Both the position numbers and the translations under genes were made by a program. From positions 1-64,000 of the forward strand of contig NZ_JBKQGY010000002.1 of NCBI RefSeq assembly GCF_050487225.1: a stretch of DNA of 64,000 bases, in the 5' to 3' direction. The notes under the pieces are model-generated. The model made no database searches, was not told the DNA's origin, and saw only the letters and a list, made by a program, of their open reading frames with translations. This document shows, piece by piece, positions 53,139 to 62,696 of this stretch; the stretch's first letter is position 1, and each line of letters starts with the position of its first letter. Origin of the DNA: Paenalcaligenes sp050487225. Lineage in GTDB: Bacteria; Pseudomonadota; Gammaproteobacteria; Burkholderiales; Burkholderiaceae_B.

Positions 53139-53792
53139 GATTTGCTCCTAAGACAATAATTCCATTCTAATGATAATGAATCTTATTTGCAGTAAATTAT
53201 TTTTACTGAGCCTATAGTCACACGCTATGAACGTAGCGCTTATCAGACACTCACTCAGACAACTCGCTCTATATACCACTAGATCAAGCACGTAACATGG
53301 CACCAAATACTTGAAACCTAAACTAATAGAAAGTTAACTTGTACAAAACAACTACATCTGTAGCGTTATAAATAGAAAATAATCCATATCTTTTATTTTT
53401 CATAATGAACAATTAAACAATTTCCATATCAAAAATAAAGTAAAAAATAAATTATGGCTCCTCAGTTGATAACAACAAGTTTACCTATACGACACTCTGC
53501 TCTCTCCCTTCTCGCTACGCTATCTATGTATGACAGAAAGCCTGACTACAAGCCAGTCCACCCCAAGATCCTCCAGACCATGCTCACAGCTTTGTGATTA
53601 AAAATCCAAAATCATCAATAATTGTGAATCAGCAATAAAAACCACATGATTAAACAAAAACATTCGCAAAACCTGTCGCCGCAGCCAATACTCTTTGTTC
53701 GCTATCACCCGTAAAATTTAAATAATTACTGTGGGTTTATATTGCGCTATTTCCCCACCCCAATATGGCGTAATCCTTACGGAGCGTAGTAA
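53139..53792. other. Long AT-rich intergenic region before the surface protein gene
   Basis: This is a 654-base region, notably AT-rich between about 53330 and 53480, with no credible gene. It holds the DUF2061 promoter at its left end and must hold the surface-protein promoter and leader. The surface-protein start is preceded by ACGGAG. Confidence 0.55.
53172..53190. promoter_or_regulatory. Possible Fur box upstream of the DUF2061 gene
   Basis: GATAATGAATCTTATTTGC matches the 19-base Fur consensus at about 13 positions, with a perfect left half (GATAATGA). Confidence 0.35.
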
Positions 53793-56700
53793 ATGGCTGT
53801 AGATACGGTTTTAGTAAACAATGTTTCAGGTAATGCTTGGGTACGCCAAGCTGACGGTTCTCTGCTGGCTTTGCGTGCTGGAATGCGTGTCCCTGTGAAC
53901 GCTGAGGTCGTCACTGACAGTGGTGCCAACGTACAACTGCAAGCAGACGGCATGCCACCGCTGATGGTGGGCGAGAACCGCCAATTCCAAGTAACGAACG
54001 ATCTCATCAATGATGATGTGGATCCCAGTGGTCAAGCCATCTCTGCACACGTAGACCCAGACGTTGCACGTGTACTCGCAGCAGTGCAAGCGGGCGAAGA
54101 CCCATTTGAACAACTCAACCCCACTGCTGCTGTGACTAGCGGTGGTGGTGACGGTGCGGGCGGTAGCAGCTTCACACGATTAATGAGTGTCGTAGAAAGC
54201 ACCTCTCCATTAGCATTGGCCTATCCTAAACCTATCACTCCAGCAGGCGAACTGCCGCGCATGGGTGGCTATGGTCGTGCAGGCGACACCGAGAATACGG
54301 GAGAGCCCACTACTCCTACAACACCAACCCTCAAAGTCACCATCAATAAAGATGGCACCGTGAGCTTTAGCTTTAGCGAGAAGCCTGTGGGCTTTGACGC
54401 GACGGACGTACACGTATCAAACGGTGGCCGTATTGAAAACCTGCGTCCAGACACAACCGATCCAACCAAGTGGGTGGCCGATTTAATCGTGCCAGACAAC
54501 TACGAAGGCGATATCGTGGTGCGCGTGCCTGATGGCAGCTACACCAACGAAGCTGGCGTACCCGGCTTGGGCGATCAAGATACCACGACGGTAGACACCT
54601 TAGCGCCAGAAGCAGAAATCACCATTGATGTGATCGCTGGTGACGACGTGATCAACAAAGCCGAGTCCGAGCAAGACGTGACCATCACCGGCACCGTTGG
54701 CAAAGATGTTAAAGCTGGCGACACCGTGACCATCACTGTAAACGGTAAAGACTACACAACCACGGTTAACACTGACGGCAAAACGTGGGCTGTAGATGTT
54801 CCCGGTGCTGAGTTGGCCAACGACGACAACGTACACGCTACGGTCACTACTACAGACGCAGCGGGCAACAGCACTACCGCTGAAACAGATCGTGGCTACA
54901 GTGTCAGTACAGATCTGCCAGAGGCAGCAATCACCATCAGCGCCATCACGGACGACGATGTGATCAATAAAGCGGAGTCCGAAAAAGACATCACGCTCTC
55001 CGGCACAGTTGGCAAAGACGTGAAAGCGGGCGACACCGTCATCATTACTATCGGTGGCAAAACCTACACCACTACCGTGAATGCAGACGGTAAAAGCTGG
55101 AACTTGGATGTTCCCGGCAAAGAGCTATTGGGCCACGCCAAAGTGGAAGCCAAAGTTACCGTGGAGGATGCTGCTGGTAACACAGCTACCGCCAACGCTG
55201 AACGACCATACGGCGTAGACACTGATCTGCCTGAAGCAACAATCACTATCGATACCATCGCTGGTGACGATGTCATTAACAAAGCTGAGTCTACAAAAGA
55301 CGTAACGCTCACCGGTACAGTCGGTAAAGACGTCAAAGCTGGCGACACCGTAACTGTCACCGTCAACGGCACAGACTACACGACCACCGTTAACACCGAT
55401 GGCAAAACGTGGAACGTTGATGTTCCGGGGACTGAGTTAGCCAAAGACACTAACGTTCACGCTAAAGTCGAGACTGAAGACGACGCTGGTAACACAGCAT
55501 CGGCTGAAACTGACCGTGGCTACAGCGTTAACACGACAGAGCTTGAAGCAACAATCACTATCGATACCATCGCTGGTGACGATGTCATTAACAAAGCTGA
55601 GTCTACAAAAGACGTAACGCTCACCGGTACCGTCGGTAAAGACGTGAAAGCCGGCGACACCGTAACTGTGACTGTTAACGGTAAAGACTACACCACCATT
55701 GTTAACACCGATGGCAAAACGTGGAACGTCGATGTTCCGGGGGCTGAGTTAGCCAAAGACACTAACGTTCACGCTAAAGTCGAGACCGAAGACGACGCCG
55801 GTAACACCGCCTCGGCTGAAACTGATCGTGGCTACAGCGTTAACACGACAGAGCTTGAAGCAACAATCACTATCGATACCATCGCTGGTGACGATGTCAT
55901 TAACAAAGCTGAGTCTACAAAAGACGTAACTCTTACTGGCACCGTCGGTAAAGACGTTAAAGCCGGCGACACTGTAACTGTCACCGTCAACGGTAAAGAC
56001 TACACCGCCATTGTTAACACTGACGGCAAAACGTGGAACGTTGATGTTCCTGGTGCTGAGTTAGCTAAAGACACTAATGTTCACGCTAAAGTCGAAACGG
56101 AAGACGACGCCGGTAACACCGCCTCAGCTGAAACTGACCGTGGCTACAGCGTTAACACTGCCGAGCTTGAAGCTGAAATCGCCATCGACACCATTGCTGG
56201 CGATGACGTGATCAACAAGGCAGAGTCTGAATCTGATGTGACCATCACAGGCACAGTCGGTAAAGACGTGAAAGCTGGCGACACCGTCACTGTGACGGTG
56301 AACGGCACAGACTACACGACCACCGTTAACACTGACGGCAAAACGTGGGCTGTAAACGTTCCCGGTACTGAGCTCGCCAAAGACACTAACGTTCACGCTA
56401 AAGTCGAAACTGAAGACGACGCCGGTAACACAGCATCGGCCGAAAACGATCGCGGCTACAGCGTTAATACGACAGAGCTTGAAGCTGAAATCACCATCGA
56501 CACCATCGCGGGTGACGACGTCATTGATCAAACCGAATCTGAGTCCGAAATAGAGATTACCGGTACTGTAGGTAAAGATGTCAAAGCTGGCGACACCGTG
56601 ACGGTGACCGTTAACGGTCAAGACTACACCACCACGGTTAATACTGACGGCAAAACATGGGGTGTTAAGGTACCAGGTTCCGAGTTGGCCCAAGACACCA

Positions 56701-58706
56701 ATGTACACGCCAAAGTCGAGACAGAAGACGCAGCAGGCAATACTGCCTCGGCTGAAAAAGATCGCCCATACACTATCGATATGGACACGGGCGGCGAAGT
56801 GGGCTGCAACGGTAACGTAGTCTGCAGCACTAACTACCTAGGCTACAGCAAGAACCCTGATGCAGACCCAGATGGCAGCTTGAACCCAAGCAAAGAAGTG
56901 GGCCTGAACAATTACATGGAGTTCTTGGTCACGCTCAACAAAATTGAAGAGCGTGATGGTGAGCACTTTGTGGCAGGCAAGGACGGTAAAGCCGTCTTCA
57001 CACAGAATCTTCTGGGTGGCGAGCATGAGTACATCAAAATCTCCTTGCATGCATCCGACAAGATTTTTGGTAATGCCCAAAACGAACTCAACCGCACTGG
57101 CGTTGAGACCGAGACTGACGTTACGGTAAGCGGCGCCACACGCTCAGATGCCATTAAAAATGGTGAGTACCCTGAGCTTATCCAAGGCGTAGGCGATAAA
57201 AGTAATGAAGTTTATGTGCGCGCCGACGTATGGAATCAATACGCCGAAAACGGCCTCAATGTAAACGTCAACCACGATGGTGGCAAATACTTTGAGGAAA
57301 CCGAGTGGAAATTGGGTGCTCGCTACGAACCTGATATCAACAATCCTCAAAAAGATGAGGATGGCAACGTCAAGTACCCACTGGATAACCACCCAGCCAA
57401 TGGCGCTGAGCTGGATAACGGTAACCGCGTCATGGAAGGCAATCACGATTCGCAGTACGCCTTCTCTGAAACCGTTAACCTGAAACCAATCGCTACAGAG
57501 TTGCCTAGCGTCGACATCAGTCTGACTCACGTTGACGTAGTGGAAGACAAGAAAATTGAGATCCCCATCAAGGATGGTACCGTTATCATCCCCGGCGATC
57601 ACAGTGGCATTGACAGCAACGGGCTCAAAATTAGCACCGTTATACCGGGTTCGTTCGTCAGCCAAGGCTCTGAGCTTATTTACGCAAAAGGTATACACCA
57701 TGTAGGGTCTATTGATGGCCGCTATGAGGGTGCTGCAGGTAAAGGCTTTAACTACCTAGTACTGGAAGGCGATCCTAGCCGTTACCAATTCTCAGACGTA
57801 GACTTCAAATCACCCAAAACAGATACAGCTTGGGACATGAAGTTTTATGGTGGCCGCGTTACTGATACCCAAGGCCAGGCAGGCTTAAATACAACCACCT
57901 TTAATCACATTAAAGGCATTATCTTTACCGACGGTACCGTGATCGAAGACGGCACCATCACCAAGTATGGTTCTTCCTTTATGGAGTATGACTTTAACTT
58001 GGATGCGGTATTGGGTAGCGACGTAGGCACAGAAACTGGTGTATTCCTATCGTTTACAGGGCTCACACTGGAGCAGATCAGCAAACTTTCCATCAGCAAA
58101 GATGGCCAAGAATTGCTGTGGGAGAAACAAGATGGCAAGGTGTTTATCCATAATGCTTCTGGTGAAGACTTGGAAGGCATCAATATCCACGTCGTAGTGC
58201 CTAAAACGGACAATCCTACCGACTGGTCTATTTCGGCTGAGTTGCAAGCTAAAGACAGCAATGGTGACCCTATTGCCTCTGACAGCGCCGCCACTACCGA
58301 TACACTGGCACACGCCTTGTCACTGTCTCACGAGCAACTGGATGAGCTGTCCCCAGCTCACTTGTTGCACGAAGATGATGAGTTGGGACTGTTCCTGTCT
58401 ACCATTGCTGGACAAGACCACCTCGAGCAAACAAACGAGCCACTCAGCTTGAATCTTGACGAGAGCGATGCTGCAAACCACCTCAATTTGGCAGATGTTC
58501 TGGGCACACCTAAAGCAGTGGAGGGTTTAGAACCCACCACAGCCCCAGGGGATGCACAGCGTACTGCTGAGACAGTCGCTCAAGATCAAGACAAAGGCCG
58601 CGCTGCAGAAGCAGGATCGCACGATGACGATCAACCTAGCTTGATGCAAGAGTTAGGCAGACGTTTGATGGATGAAAGCCAGAAACTGAATAACCCAGAT
58701 ATCTAA
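53793..58706 (+). CDS. Large repetitive surface protein with LapA/BapA-like retention module
   Basis: This is a predicted surface-associated or biofilm adhesin of 1637 residues. The first about 100 residues (VLVNNVSGNAWVRQADGSL, then LRAGMRVPVNAEVVTDSGAN) resemble the N-terminal retention module of LapA-type type I-secreted adhesins. After a linker and one Ig-like domain, seven repeats of about 104 residues (about 273-1000) follow, each with GDDVINKAES-like, GTVGKDVKAGDTV and VNTDGKTW motifs, resembling BapA/Big-type domains. The C-terminal 600 residues form a distinct region ending in an acidic, Asp- and Glu-rich tail. No RTX repeats are visible. No secretion genes lie within the window. The DNA of repeats 3-5 is almost identical. 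Confidence 0.8.
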   Translation: MAVDTVLVNNVSGNAWVRQADGSLLALRAGMRVPVNAEVVTDSGANVQLQADGMPPLMVGENRQFQVTNDLINDDVDPSGQAISAHVDPDVARVLAAVQAGEDPFEQLNPTAAVTSGGGDGAGGSSFTRLMSVVESTSPLALAYPKPITPAGELPRMGGYGRAGDTENTGEPTTPTTPTLKVTINKDGTVSFSFSEKPVGFDATDVHVSNGGRIENLRPDTTDPTKWVADLIVPDNYEGDIVVRVPDGSYTNEAGVPGLGDQDTTTVDTLAPEAEITIDVIAGDDVINKAESEQDVTITGTVGKDVKAGDTVTITVNGKDYTTTVNTDGKTWAVDVPGAELANDDNVHATVTTTDAAGNSTTAETDRGYSVSTDLPEAAITISAITDDDVINKAESEKDITLSGTVGKDVKAGDTVIITIGGKTYTTTVNADGKSWNLDVPGKELLGHAKVEAKVTVEDAAGNTATANAERPYGVDTDLPEATITIDTIAGDDVINKAESTKDVTLTGTVGKDVKAGDTVTVTVNGTDYTTTVNTDGKTWNVDVPGTELAKDTNVHAKVETEDDAGNTASAETDRGYSVNTTELEATITIDTIAGDDVINKAESTKDVTLTGTVGKDVKAGDTVTVTVNGKDYTTIVNTDGKTWNVDVPGAELAKDTNVHAKVETEDDAGNTASAETDRGYSVNTTELEATITIDTIAGDDVINKAESTKDVTLTGTVGKDVKAGDTVTVTVNGKDYTAIVNTDGKTWNVDVPGAELAKDTNVHAKVETEDDAGNTASAETDRGYSVNTAELEAEIAIDTIAGDDVINKAESESDVTITGTVGKDVKAGDTVTVTVNGTDYTTTVNTDGKTWAVNVPGTELAKDTNVHAKVETEDDAGNTASAENDRGYSVNTTELEAEITIDTIAGDDVIDQTESESEIEITGTVGKDVKAGDTVTVTVNGQDYTTTVNTDGKTWGVKVPGSELAQDTNVHAKVETEDAAGNTASAEKDRPYTIDMDTGGEVGCNGNVVCSTNYLGYSKNPDADPDGSLNPSKEVGLNNYMEFLVTLNKIEERDGEHFVAGKDGKAVFTQNLLGGEHEYIKISLHASDKIFGNAQNELNRTGVETETDVTVSGATRSDAIKNGEYPELIQGVGDKSNEVYVRADVWNQYAENGLNVNVNHDGGKYFEETEWKLGARYEPDINNPQKDEDGNVKYPLDNHPANGAELDNGNRVMEGNHDSQYAFSETVNLKPIATELPSVDISLTHVDVVEDKKIEIPIKDGTVIIPGDHSGIDSNGLKISTVIPGSFVSQGSELIYAKGIHHVGSIDGRYEGAAGKGFNYLVLEGDPSRYQFSDVDFKSPKTDTAWDMKFYGGRVTDTQGQAGLNTTTFNHIKGIIFTDGTVIEDGTITKYGSSFMEYDFNLDAVLGSDVGTETGVFLSFTGLTLEQISKLSISKDGQELLWEKQDGKVFIHNASGEDLEGINIHVVVPKTDNPTDWSISAELQAKDSNGDPIASDSAATTDTLAHALSLSHEQLDELSPAHLLHEDDELGLFLSTIAGQDHLEQTNEPLSLNLDESDAANHLNLADVLGTPKAVEGLEPTTAPGDAQRTAETVAQDQDKGRAAEAGSHDDDQPSLMQELGRRLMDESQKLNNPDI
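54607..56790 (+). repeat. Seven tandem 312-base repeats within the surface protein gene
   Basis: The period is 312 bases: for example GATACCATCG recurs at 55251, 55563 and 55875. Repeats 3 to 5 (about 55231-56166) are nearly identical at DNA level, while repeats 1, 2 and 7 are more diverged. This suggests recent duplication or gene conversion. Confidence 0.9.
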
Positions 58707-58724
58707 TCCGGTTTATTCATACGT

Positions 58725-58764
58725 AAAAAAATCCCCCTTTCTCAAAAAAGAATGGGGGATTTTT
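58725..58764. terminator. Terminator of the surface protein gene
   Basis: AAAAAATCCCCC and GGGGGATTTTT arms flank a 16-base loop, starting about 20 bases after the stop. It can act in both directions. Confidence 0.85.
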
Positions 58765-58800
58765 CATATATGTCCTGATGTAGCAGGTATGCGAAATGCA

Positions 58801-58830
58801 AAAAAGCCCTTGAGAAATCAAGGGCTTTTT
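58801..58830. terminator. Terminator downstream of tRNA-Ser
   Basis: AAAAAGCCCTTGA-GAAA-TCAAGGGCTTTTT is a near-perfect hairpin seven bases past the tRNA 3' end on the minus strand. Confidence 0.88.
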
Positions 58831-58836
58831 AAATTC

Positions 58837-58927
58837 TGGCGGACAGGGGGGGATTCGAACCCCCGATACGCTATTAACGTATACACGCTTTCCAGGCGTG
58901 CGCCTTCAACCACTCGGCCACCTGTCC
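58837..58927 (-). tRNA. tRNA-Ser (anticodon GGA)
   Basis: This is a 91-base type II tRNA, including an encoded CCA end. On the minus strand it begins GGACAGGTGGCCGAGTGG, has the anticodon loop CTGGAAA (GGA, reading UCC and UCU), a long variable arm (GTATACG-TTAA-TAGCGTAT region) typical of Ser tRNAs, the TTCGAAT loop in GGGGGTTCGAATCCCCC, and ends CCTGTCC-G-CCA. The acceptor stem GGACAGG/CCTGTCC is perfect. Confidence 0.95.
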
Positions 58928-58965
58928 TATCTGTACTGCCAAGCCTGCTATTATAGCCAAGATTA

Positions 58966-60087
58966 CTAAAAAAGCAAACCTTCCTGTAAAGTATTCCAAC
59001 GTTGAGAATCACGTAGTAATAAACGCACATCTTTGCCTAAACGTTGAGCATCATGAAACTCAAAACGCTGCGCCAAACTCAATTGCTGTAGTTCTGGCAA
59101 AGCCACTATAGGCTGCCCTGGCCCTAGCAAGGTGGGTGCCACATAACTGATGATTTGATCTATACGCCCTGTTTGCAGCATCGCCCCACTAAAGAGTCCA
59201 CCTGCTTCCACATGCACTTCGTTAATGGCTTGTTCATCAATGAACGCCATGACCTCAGCCAAATCAGCATGGCCAGCGGCATTCTTCCCTACCTGAATCA
59301 CCTGAACATTGTTATCAGCAAGCTGCTTAGCCTTGGTCGCATCATTGCTCGCAGTGAAGACCCAAACTGGATCTCCATTCAGCAGCTTCGCATCAATGGG
59401 TAAACGAAAATGGGTATCGACGACGGCACGAATAGGCTGCCTAGGCGTTTCTATGCCCCGTACATTCAGCAGGGGATTATCGGCCAACACTGTGCCAATA
59501 CCCGTCAACACTACGCATGACCTAGCACGCCATTGGTGTCCATCCTGCCTAGCTTCTGGCCCAGTTATCCACTGCGATTGCCCATTTAGCAATGCACTGC
59601 GACCATCTAAAGAGCCCGCCAATTTTAACCATAACCATGCCTGCTTACGCAGCATGCGGGATACAAAACCAGGGTTTTGTTCTAGCGCGGCATCAGCACA
59701 CACGCCCGTTTGCACGGGGATATTGGCTTCTTGCAAAGCACGTATTCCACGGCCTGCCACTAATGGATTGGGGTCTAGTAACGCCACCACCACGCGCTGG
59801 GGCCTGGCTTGGATTAGGGCTTGTACGCACGGCGGCGTACGACCATAGTGACTGCAAGGTTCAAGCGTGACATACACCGTACAACGCGATAGATCTATCT
59901 GCCGTTCACGGGCCTGAGCTAACGCCATGACCTCAGCATGCGGGCCACCGGCTTGCTGTGTAGCCCCTGCGGCCACCACCTGATCATCTTGAACAATAAC
60001 ACAACCCACCCGGGGGTTGGGCGAGGTCAAATGCATGACGGATTGCGCTTGGGCCAATGCCTGCTGCATCCATTTCACGTCATCCAT
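58966..60087 (-). CDS. ribD: Riboflavin biosynthesis deaminase/reductase RibD
   Basis: RibD is the bifunctional enzyme that deaminates the first pyrimidine intermediate of riboflavin synthesis and then reduces its ribose. It has 373 residues from the ATG at 60087; a GTG at 60096 is also possible. The N-terminal deaminase zinc site is in GPHAEVMAL and EPCSHYGRTPPC, after SPNPRVGCVIV. The reductase domain (about 150-373) contains LKLAGSLDGRSALLNG and SQWITG. It follows nrdR on the same strand, an arrangement common in proteobacteria. Confidence 0.95.
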   Translation of the reverse strand: MDDVKWMQQALAQAQSVMHLTSPNPRVGCVIVQDDQVVAAGATQQAGGPHAEVMALAQARERQIDLSRCTVYVTLEPCSHYGRTPPCVQALIQARPQRVVVALLDPNPLVAGRGIRALQEANIPVQTGVCADAALEQNPGFVSRMLRKQAWLWLKLAGSLDGRSALLNGQSQWITGPEARQDGHQWRARSCVVLTGIGTVLADNPLLNVRGIETPRQPIRAVVDTHFRLPIDAKLLNGDPVWVFTASNDATKAKQLADNNVQVIQVGKNAAGHADLAEVMAFIDEQAINEVHVEAGGLFSGAMLQTGRIDQIISYVAPTLLGPGQPIVALPELQQLSLAQRFEFHDAQRLGKDVRLLLRDSQRWNTLQEGLLF

Positions 60088-60106
60088 ACTGCTCACCGGT
60101 AGGCCT

Positions 60107-60580
60107 TTATTCTGGGGAATGGTTCATCGGGCCATCCTGCATCTCTTGGATAGTCCGCATGAATTCATGAATATCATTAAAGCTTTTATAGACGGAAGCA
60201 AAGCGCACATAGCCCACTTGGTCTAGTTGCTTCAGTTCGTCCATAGCCAGATCACCTATGTGTTCAGTAGAGATTTCTCGCTCGCCACTGACCATCAGGC
60301 GCTCTACGATACGACGCACTGCGGCATCTACATCGGCACTGGCGACAGAACGCTTGCGTAGAGCCAAATCTAAACTGGCTCGCAAGCGTTTGTCATCAAA
60401 TTCCATACGGCTGCCATCACGCTTGACCACCGCAGGCATCAACAACTCCATGCGCTCGTATGTGGTGAAGCGACGATCGCAGGCCGCGCAACGGCGACGG
60501 CGTCGAATAGAATCGCCTTCTTCTGATACGCGAGAGTCTACGACCTGGGTATCGCTATTTCCACAAAACGGACATTTCAT
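60107..60580 (-). CDS. nrdR: Transcriptional repressor NrdR
   Basis: NrdR represses ribonucleotide reductase genes by sensing ATP and dATP. It has 157 residues. The zinc ribbon uses Cys3, Cys6, Cys31 and Cys34 (MKCPFCG...RCAACDRRF), and the ATP cone follows (VVKRDGSRMEFDDKRLRASL, about 52-71). Its predicted targets, two NrdR boxes, lie before nrdA at 38998-39045. It lies between glyA and ribD on the minus strand. Confidence 0.96.
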   Translation of the reverse strand: MKCPFCGNSDTQVVDSRVSEEGDSIRRRRRCAACDRRFTTYERMELLMPAVVKRDGSRMEFDDKRLRASLDLALRKRSVASADVDAAVRRIVERLMVSGEREISTEHIGDLAMDELKQLDQVGYVRFASVYKSFNDIHEFMRTIQEMQDGPMNHSPE

Positions 60581-60584
60581 CGTT

Positions 60585-60606
60585 TAAAAAGGCCCCTTAC
60601 GGGGCC
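60585..60606 (-). terminator. Terminator between glyA and nrdR
   Basis: On the minus strand GGCCCC-GTAA-GGGGCC is followed by TTTTTAAAC, just after the glyA stop. nrdR probably has its own promoter or depends on readthrough. Confidence 0.82.
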
Positions 60607-60616
60607 AGTAGAGATA

Positions 60617-61867
60617 TTACTTAGCACTATACACTGGGAAACGCGCCGTGAGTTCATTGACTCGTTGGCGAACAGCCTCAATGTTGGCGGCATCATGCGG
60701 ATTATCCAACACATCTGCAATCAGGTTAGCCGTCAACTCAGCTTCTGCTTCTTTGAAGCCGCGAGTTGTCATTGCAGGCGCACCCAGACGAATACCGCTG
60801 GTCACGAATGGAGACTCAGGGTCGTTAGGGATAGCGTTTTTGTTCACAGTAATGTGAGCGTCACCCAATACGCGCTCGGCATCTTTACCGTTAATGCCTT
60901 TAGCACGCAGGTCTACCAACATAACGTGGCTTTCTGTTTTGGAAGACACAATACGCAGACCACGTTTAACCAATGTTTTGGCCATTACGTCAGCGTTTTT
61001 CACGACTTGTGCAGCGTATTCTTTGAAGCTAGGCTCCAGCGCTTCTTTGAAAGCTACCGCTTTAGCAGCGATCACATGCATCAATGGACCACCCTGAATA
61101 CCTGGGAAGATCGCAGAGTTAATGGCTTTTTCGTGCTCAGCTTTCATCATGATCACGCCACCACGAGGACCACGCAACGATTTGTGCGTAGTAGTAGTAA
61201 CGAAGTCAGCGTGAGGCACTGGGTTGGGGTATGCACCACCAGCAACCAAACCGGCGTAGTGAGCGATATCTACCATGAACAATGCACCGTTTTCGTGTGC
61301 AATGCGAGCCATACGTTCGAAGTCGATGCGCAGGGAGTAAGCAGACGCACCACCAACGATCAGTTTAGGCTTGTGCTCTTTAGCCAACGCTTCTAATTGG
61401 TCGTAGTCCAGCTCTTCGTTTTCGTTCAGACCGTAAGGAATGAAGTTATACAGTTTGCCAGATGCGTTCACTGGTGAACCGTGGGTCAAGTGACCGCCTT
61501 CGGCCAAGCTCATGCCCAACACGGTATCACCGGGTTTCAGCACAGCCATGTACACGCCTTGGTTAGCTTGAGAGCCAGAGTTAGGCTGTACGTTAGCCGC
61601 TTCTGCACCGAACAATTCTTTCAGACGCTCGATAGCCAAGCGCTCAACTACGTCCACGTACTCACAACCGCCATAGTAACGACGACCGGGATAGCCTTCT
61701 GCATACTTGTTAGTCAGTTGGGTACCCTGCGCCTGCATCACTGCAGGGCTAGCGTAGTTTTCCGAAGCAATCAGCTCAATATGCTGTTCTTGGCGGGTGT
61801 CTTCTTTCTGGATAGCATCCCAAAGAGCGGGGTCTACAATATCCAGCGTACGTGAACGATCAAACAT
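60617..61867 (-). CDS. glyA: Serine hydroxymethyltransferase GlyA
   Basis: GlyA is a PLP enzyme converting serine and tetrahydrofolate to glycine and methylene-tetrahydrofolate. It has 416 residues, the family norm. The SENYASPAVM start, GRRYYGGCEYVD, and the Schiff-base lysine in TTTHKSLRGPRGG (about residue 228) are all present. A hairpin-rich leader lies upstream at 61947-62014. Confidence 0.97.
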   Translation of the reverse strand: MFDRSRTLDIVDPALWDAIQKEDTRQEQHIELIASENYASPAVMQAQGTQLTNKYAEGYPGRRYYGGCEYVDVVERLAIERLKELFGAEAANVQPNSGSQANQGVYMAVLKPGDTVLGMSLAEGGHLTHGSPVNASGKLYNFIPYGLNENEELDYDQLEALAKEHKPKLIVGGASAYSLRIDFERMARIAHENGALFMVDIAHYAGLVAGGAYPNPVPHADFVTTTTHKSLRGPRGGVIMMKAEHEKAINSAIFPGIQGGPLMHVIAAKAVAFKEALEPSFKEYAAQVVKNADVMAKTLVKRGLRIVSSKTESHVMLVDLRAKGINGKDAERVLGDAHITVNKNAIPNDPESPFVTSGIRLGAPAMTTRGFKEAEAELTANLIADVLDNPHDAANIEAVRQRVNELTARFPVYSAK

Positions 61868-61946
61868 GAGAGATCCTAAAAAATAAGGAAACTAAAATGA
61901 AGCTGCCATTTTAGCGCCTAAGCGTTGCCTAGGGCTGAAATAAGGC

Positions 61947-62014
61947 AAAGGTGGCACTCAAACCAACAACCTTCTTCCAAAAAAAGACAGTTGTGTGAAA
62001 GAGTGCCACCCTTT
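61947..62014. repeat. Long inverted repeat between YbhB-like gene and glyA
   Basis: AAAGGTGGCACTC pairs with GAGTGCCACCCTTT (13 pairs with one bulged C) around a 41-base loop that includes ACAAC and GTTGT. It could be a glyA leader element or the terminator of the YbhB-like gene; no T-run follows the outer stem. Confidence 0.5.
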
Positions 62015-62050
62015 AGGTGAATATTTCTCAACCTGTTTTGTCAAAACTGC

Positions 62051-62677
62051 TTATAACAGTTTCTCATTCAAGGTGTAGGTACCCGTCAAACTGGCTTGCG
62101 CCAGAATGTGACCTTGCATCGCCGCTTTGACCTCTGCCCCACCAAATTTGCCTTCCAATGGAAGCTCTTCCAGATCCAGCGCATAAATGGTGAAGGTATA
62201 GCGGTGCTGCAACGCATCGTTCCACGGCGGGCACGGGCCGTCGTAACCAAAGTAGTCTCCGCTCATGTCATGGTCATGCGCAAAAAACTTACTGTAGTCA
62301 TTTAGGCCTTGACGTGTACCACCCGGGGCTAATGGGCCTGCTTTACCTCGGGGGGTAACTCGATCAGAGTACACCCCTTCGGAAACCTCGCGGCTATCAG
62401 CAGGAATATCCACCAATACCCAGTGATAAAAATCGACACGCGGCGTATCGGCGTCCACCTCTTTACCCGGTTGGTTTACATCATCCAGCACAGCGGGTAC
62501 ATCAGGGTCTACACACAACACAACGAAAGAGCGGGTTCCTTCTGGAACATCCTCCCAGGCCAGATGCGGGTTGGCATTACCTGCCAAGGCCACTTTTGTC
62601 GCGGCATCTGCCCGACCAAAAGCTAAACGCTCTGGGATCACAGCCTGATCAGTAAAAGAGTCACTGCGTAACTTCAT
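62051..62677 (-). CDS. YbhB/YbcL-family phosphatidylethanolamine-binding-like protein
   Basis: This is a 208-residue protein of the PEBP (Raf kinase inhibitor-like) family. Conserved pieces include PHLAWEDVPEGTRSFVVLCVDPD (given in parts: PHLAWEDVPEG and SFVVLCVDPD), FYHWVLVDIP and YFGYDGPCPPW, which form the ligand-binding pocket. There is no signal peptide. The function in bacteria is not settled. It begins 19 bases after the tyrS stop, so it may be cotranscribed with tyrS. Confidence 0.9.
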   Translation of the reverse strand: MKLRSDSFTDQAVIPERLAFGRADAATKVALAGNANPHLAWEDVPEGTRSFVVLCVDPDVPAVLDDVNQPGKEVDADTPRVDFYHWVLVDIPADSREVSEGVYSDRVTPRGKAGPLAPGGTRQGLNDYSKFFAHDHDMSGDYFGYDGPCPPWNDALQHRYTFTIYALDLEELPLEGKFGGAEVKAAMQGHILAQASLTGTYTLNEKLL

Positions 62678-62696
62678 AATCCGCCCTCACAAACAG

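Noticed and set aside
56124..56708. A 194-codon minus-strand frame inside the surface-protein repeats
   Set aside because: It repeats with the same 312-base period as the sense gene, so it is a by-product of the repeats.
54607..56790. Regular repeats that might suggest a CRISPR array
   Set aside because: The units are 312 bases long, contiguous, in frame and coding; there are no spacers and no cas genes.
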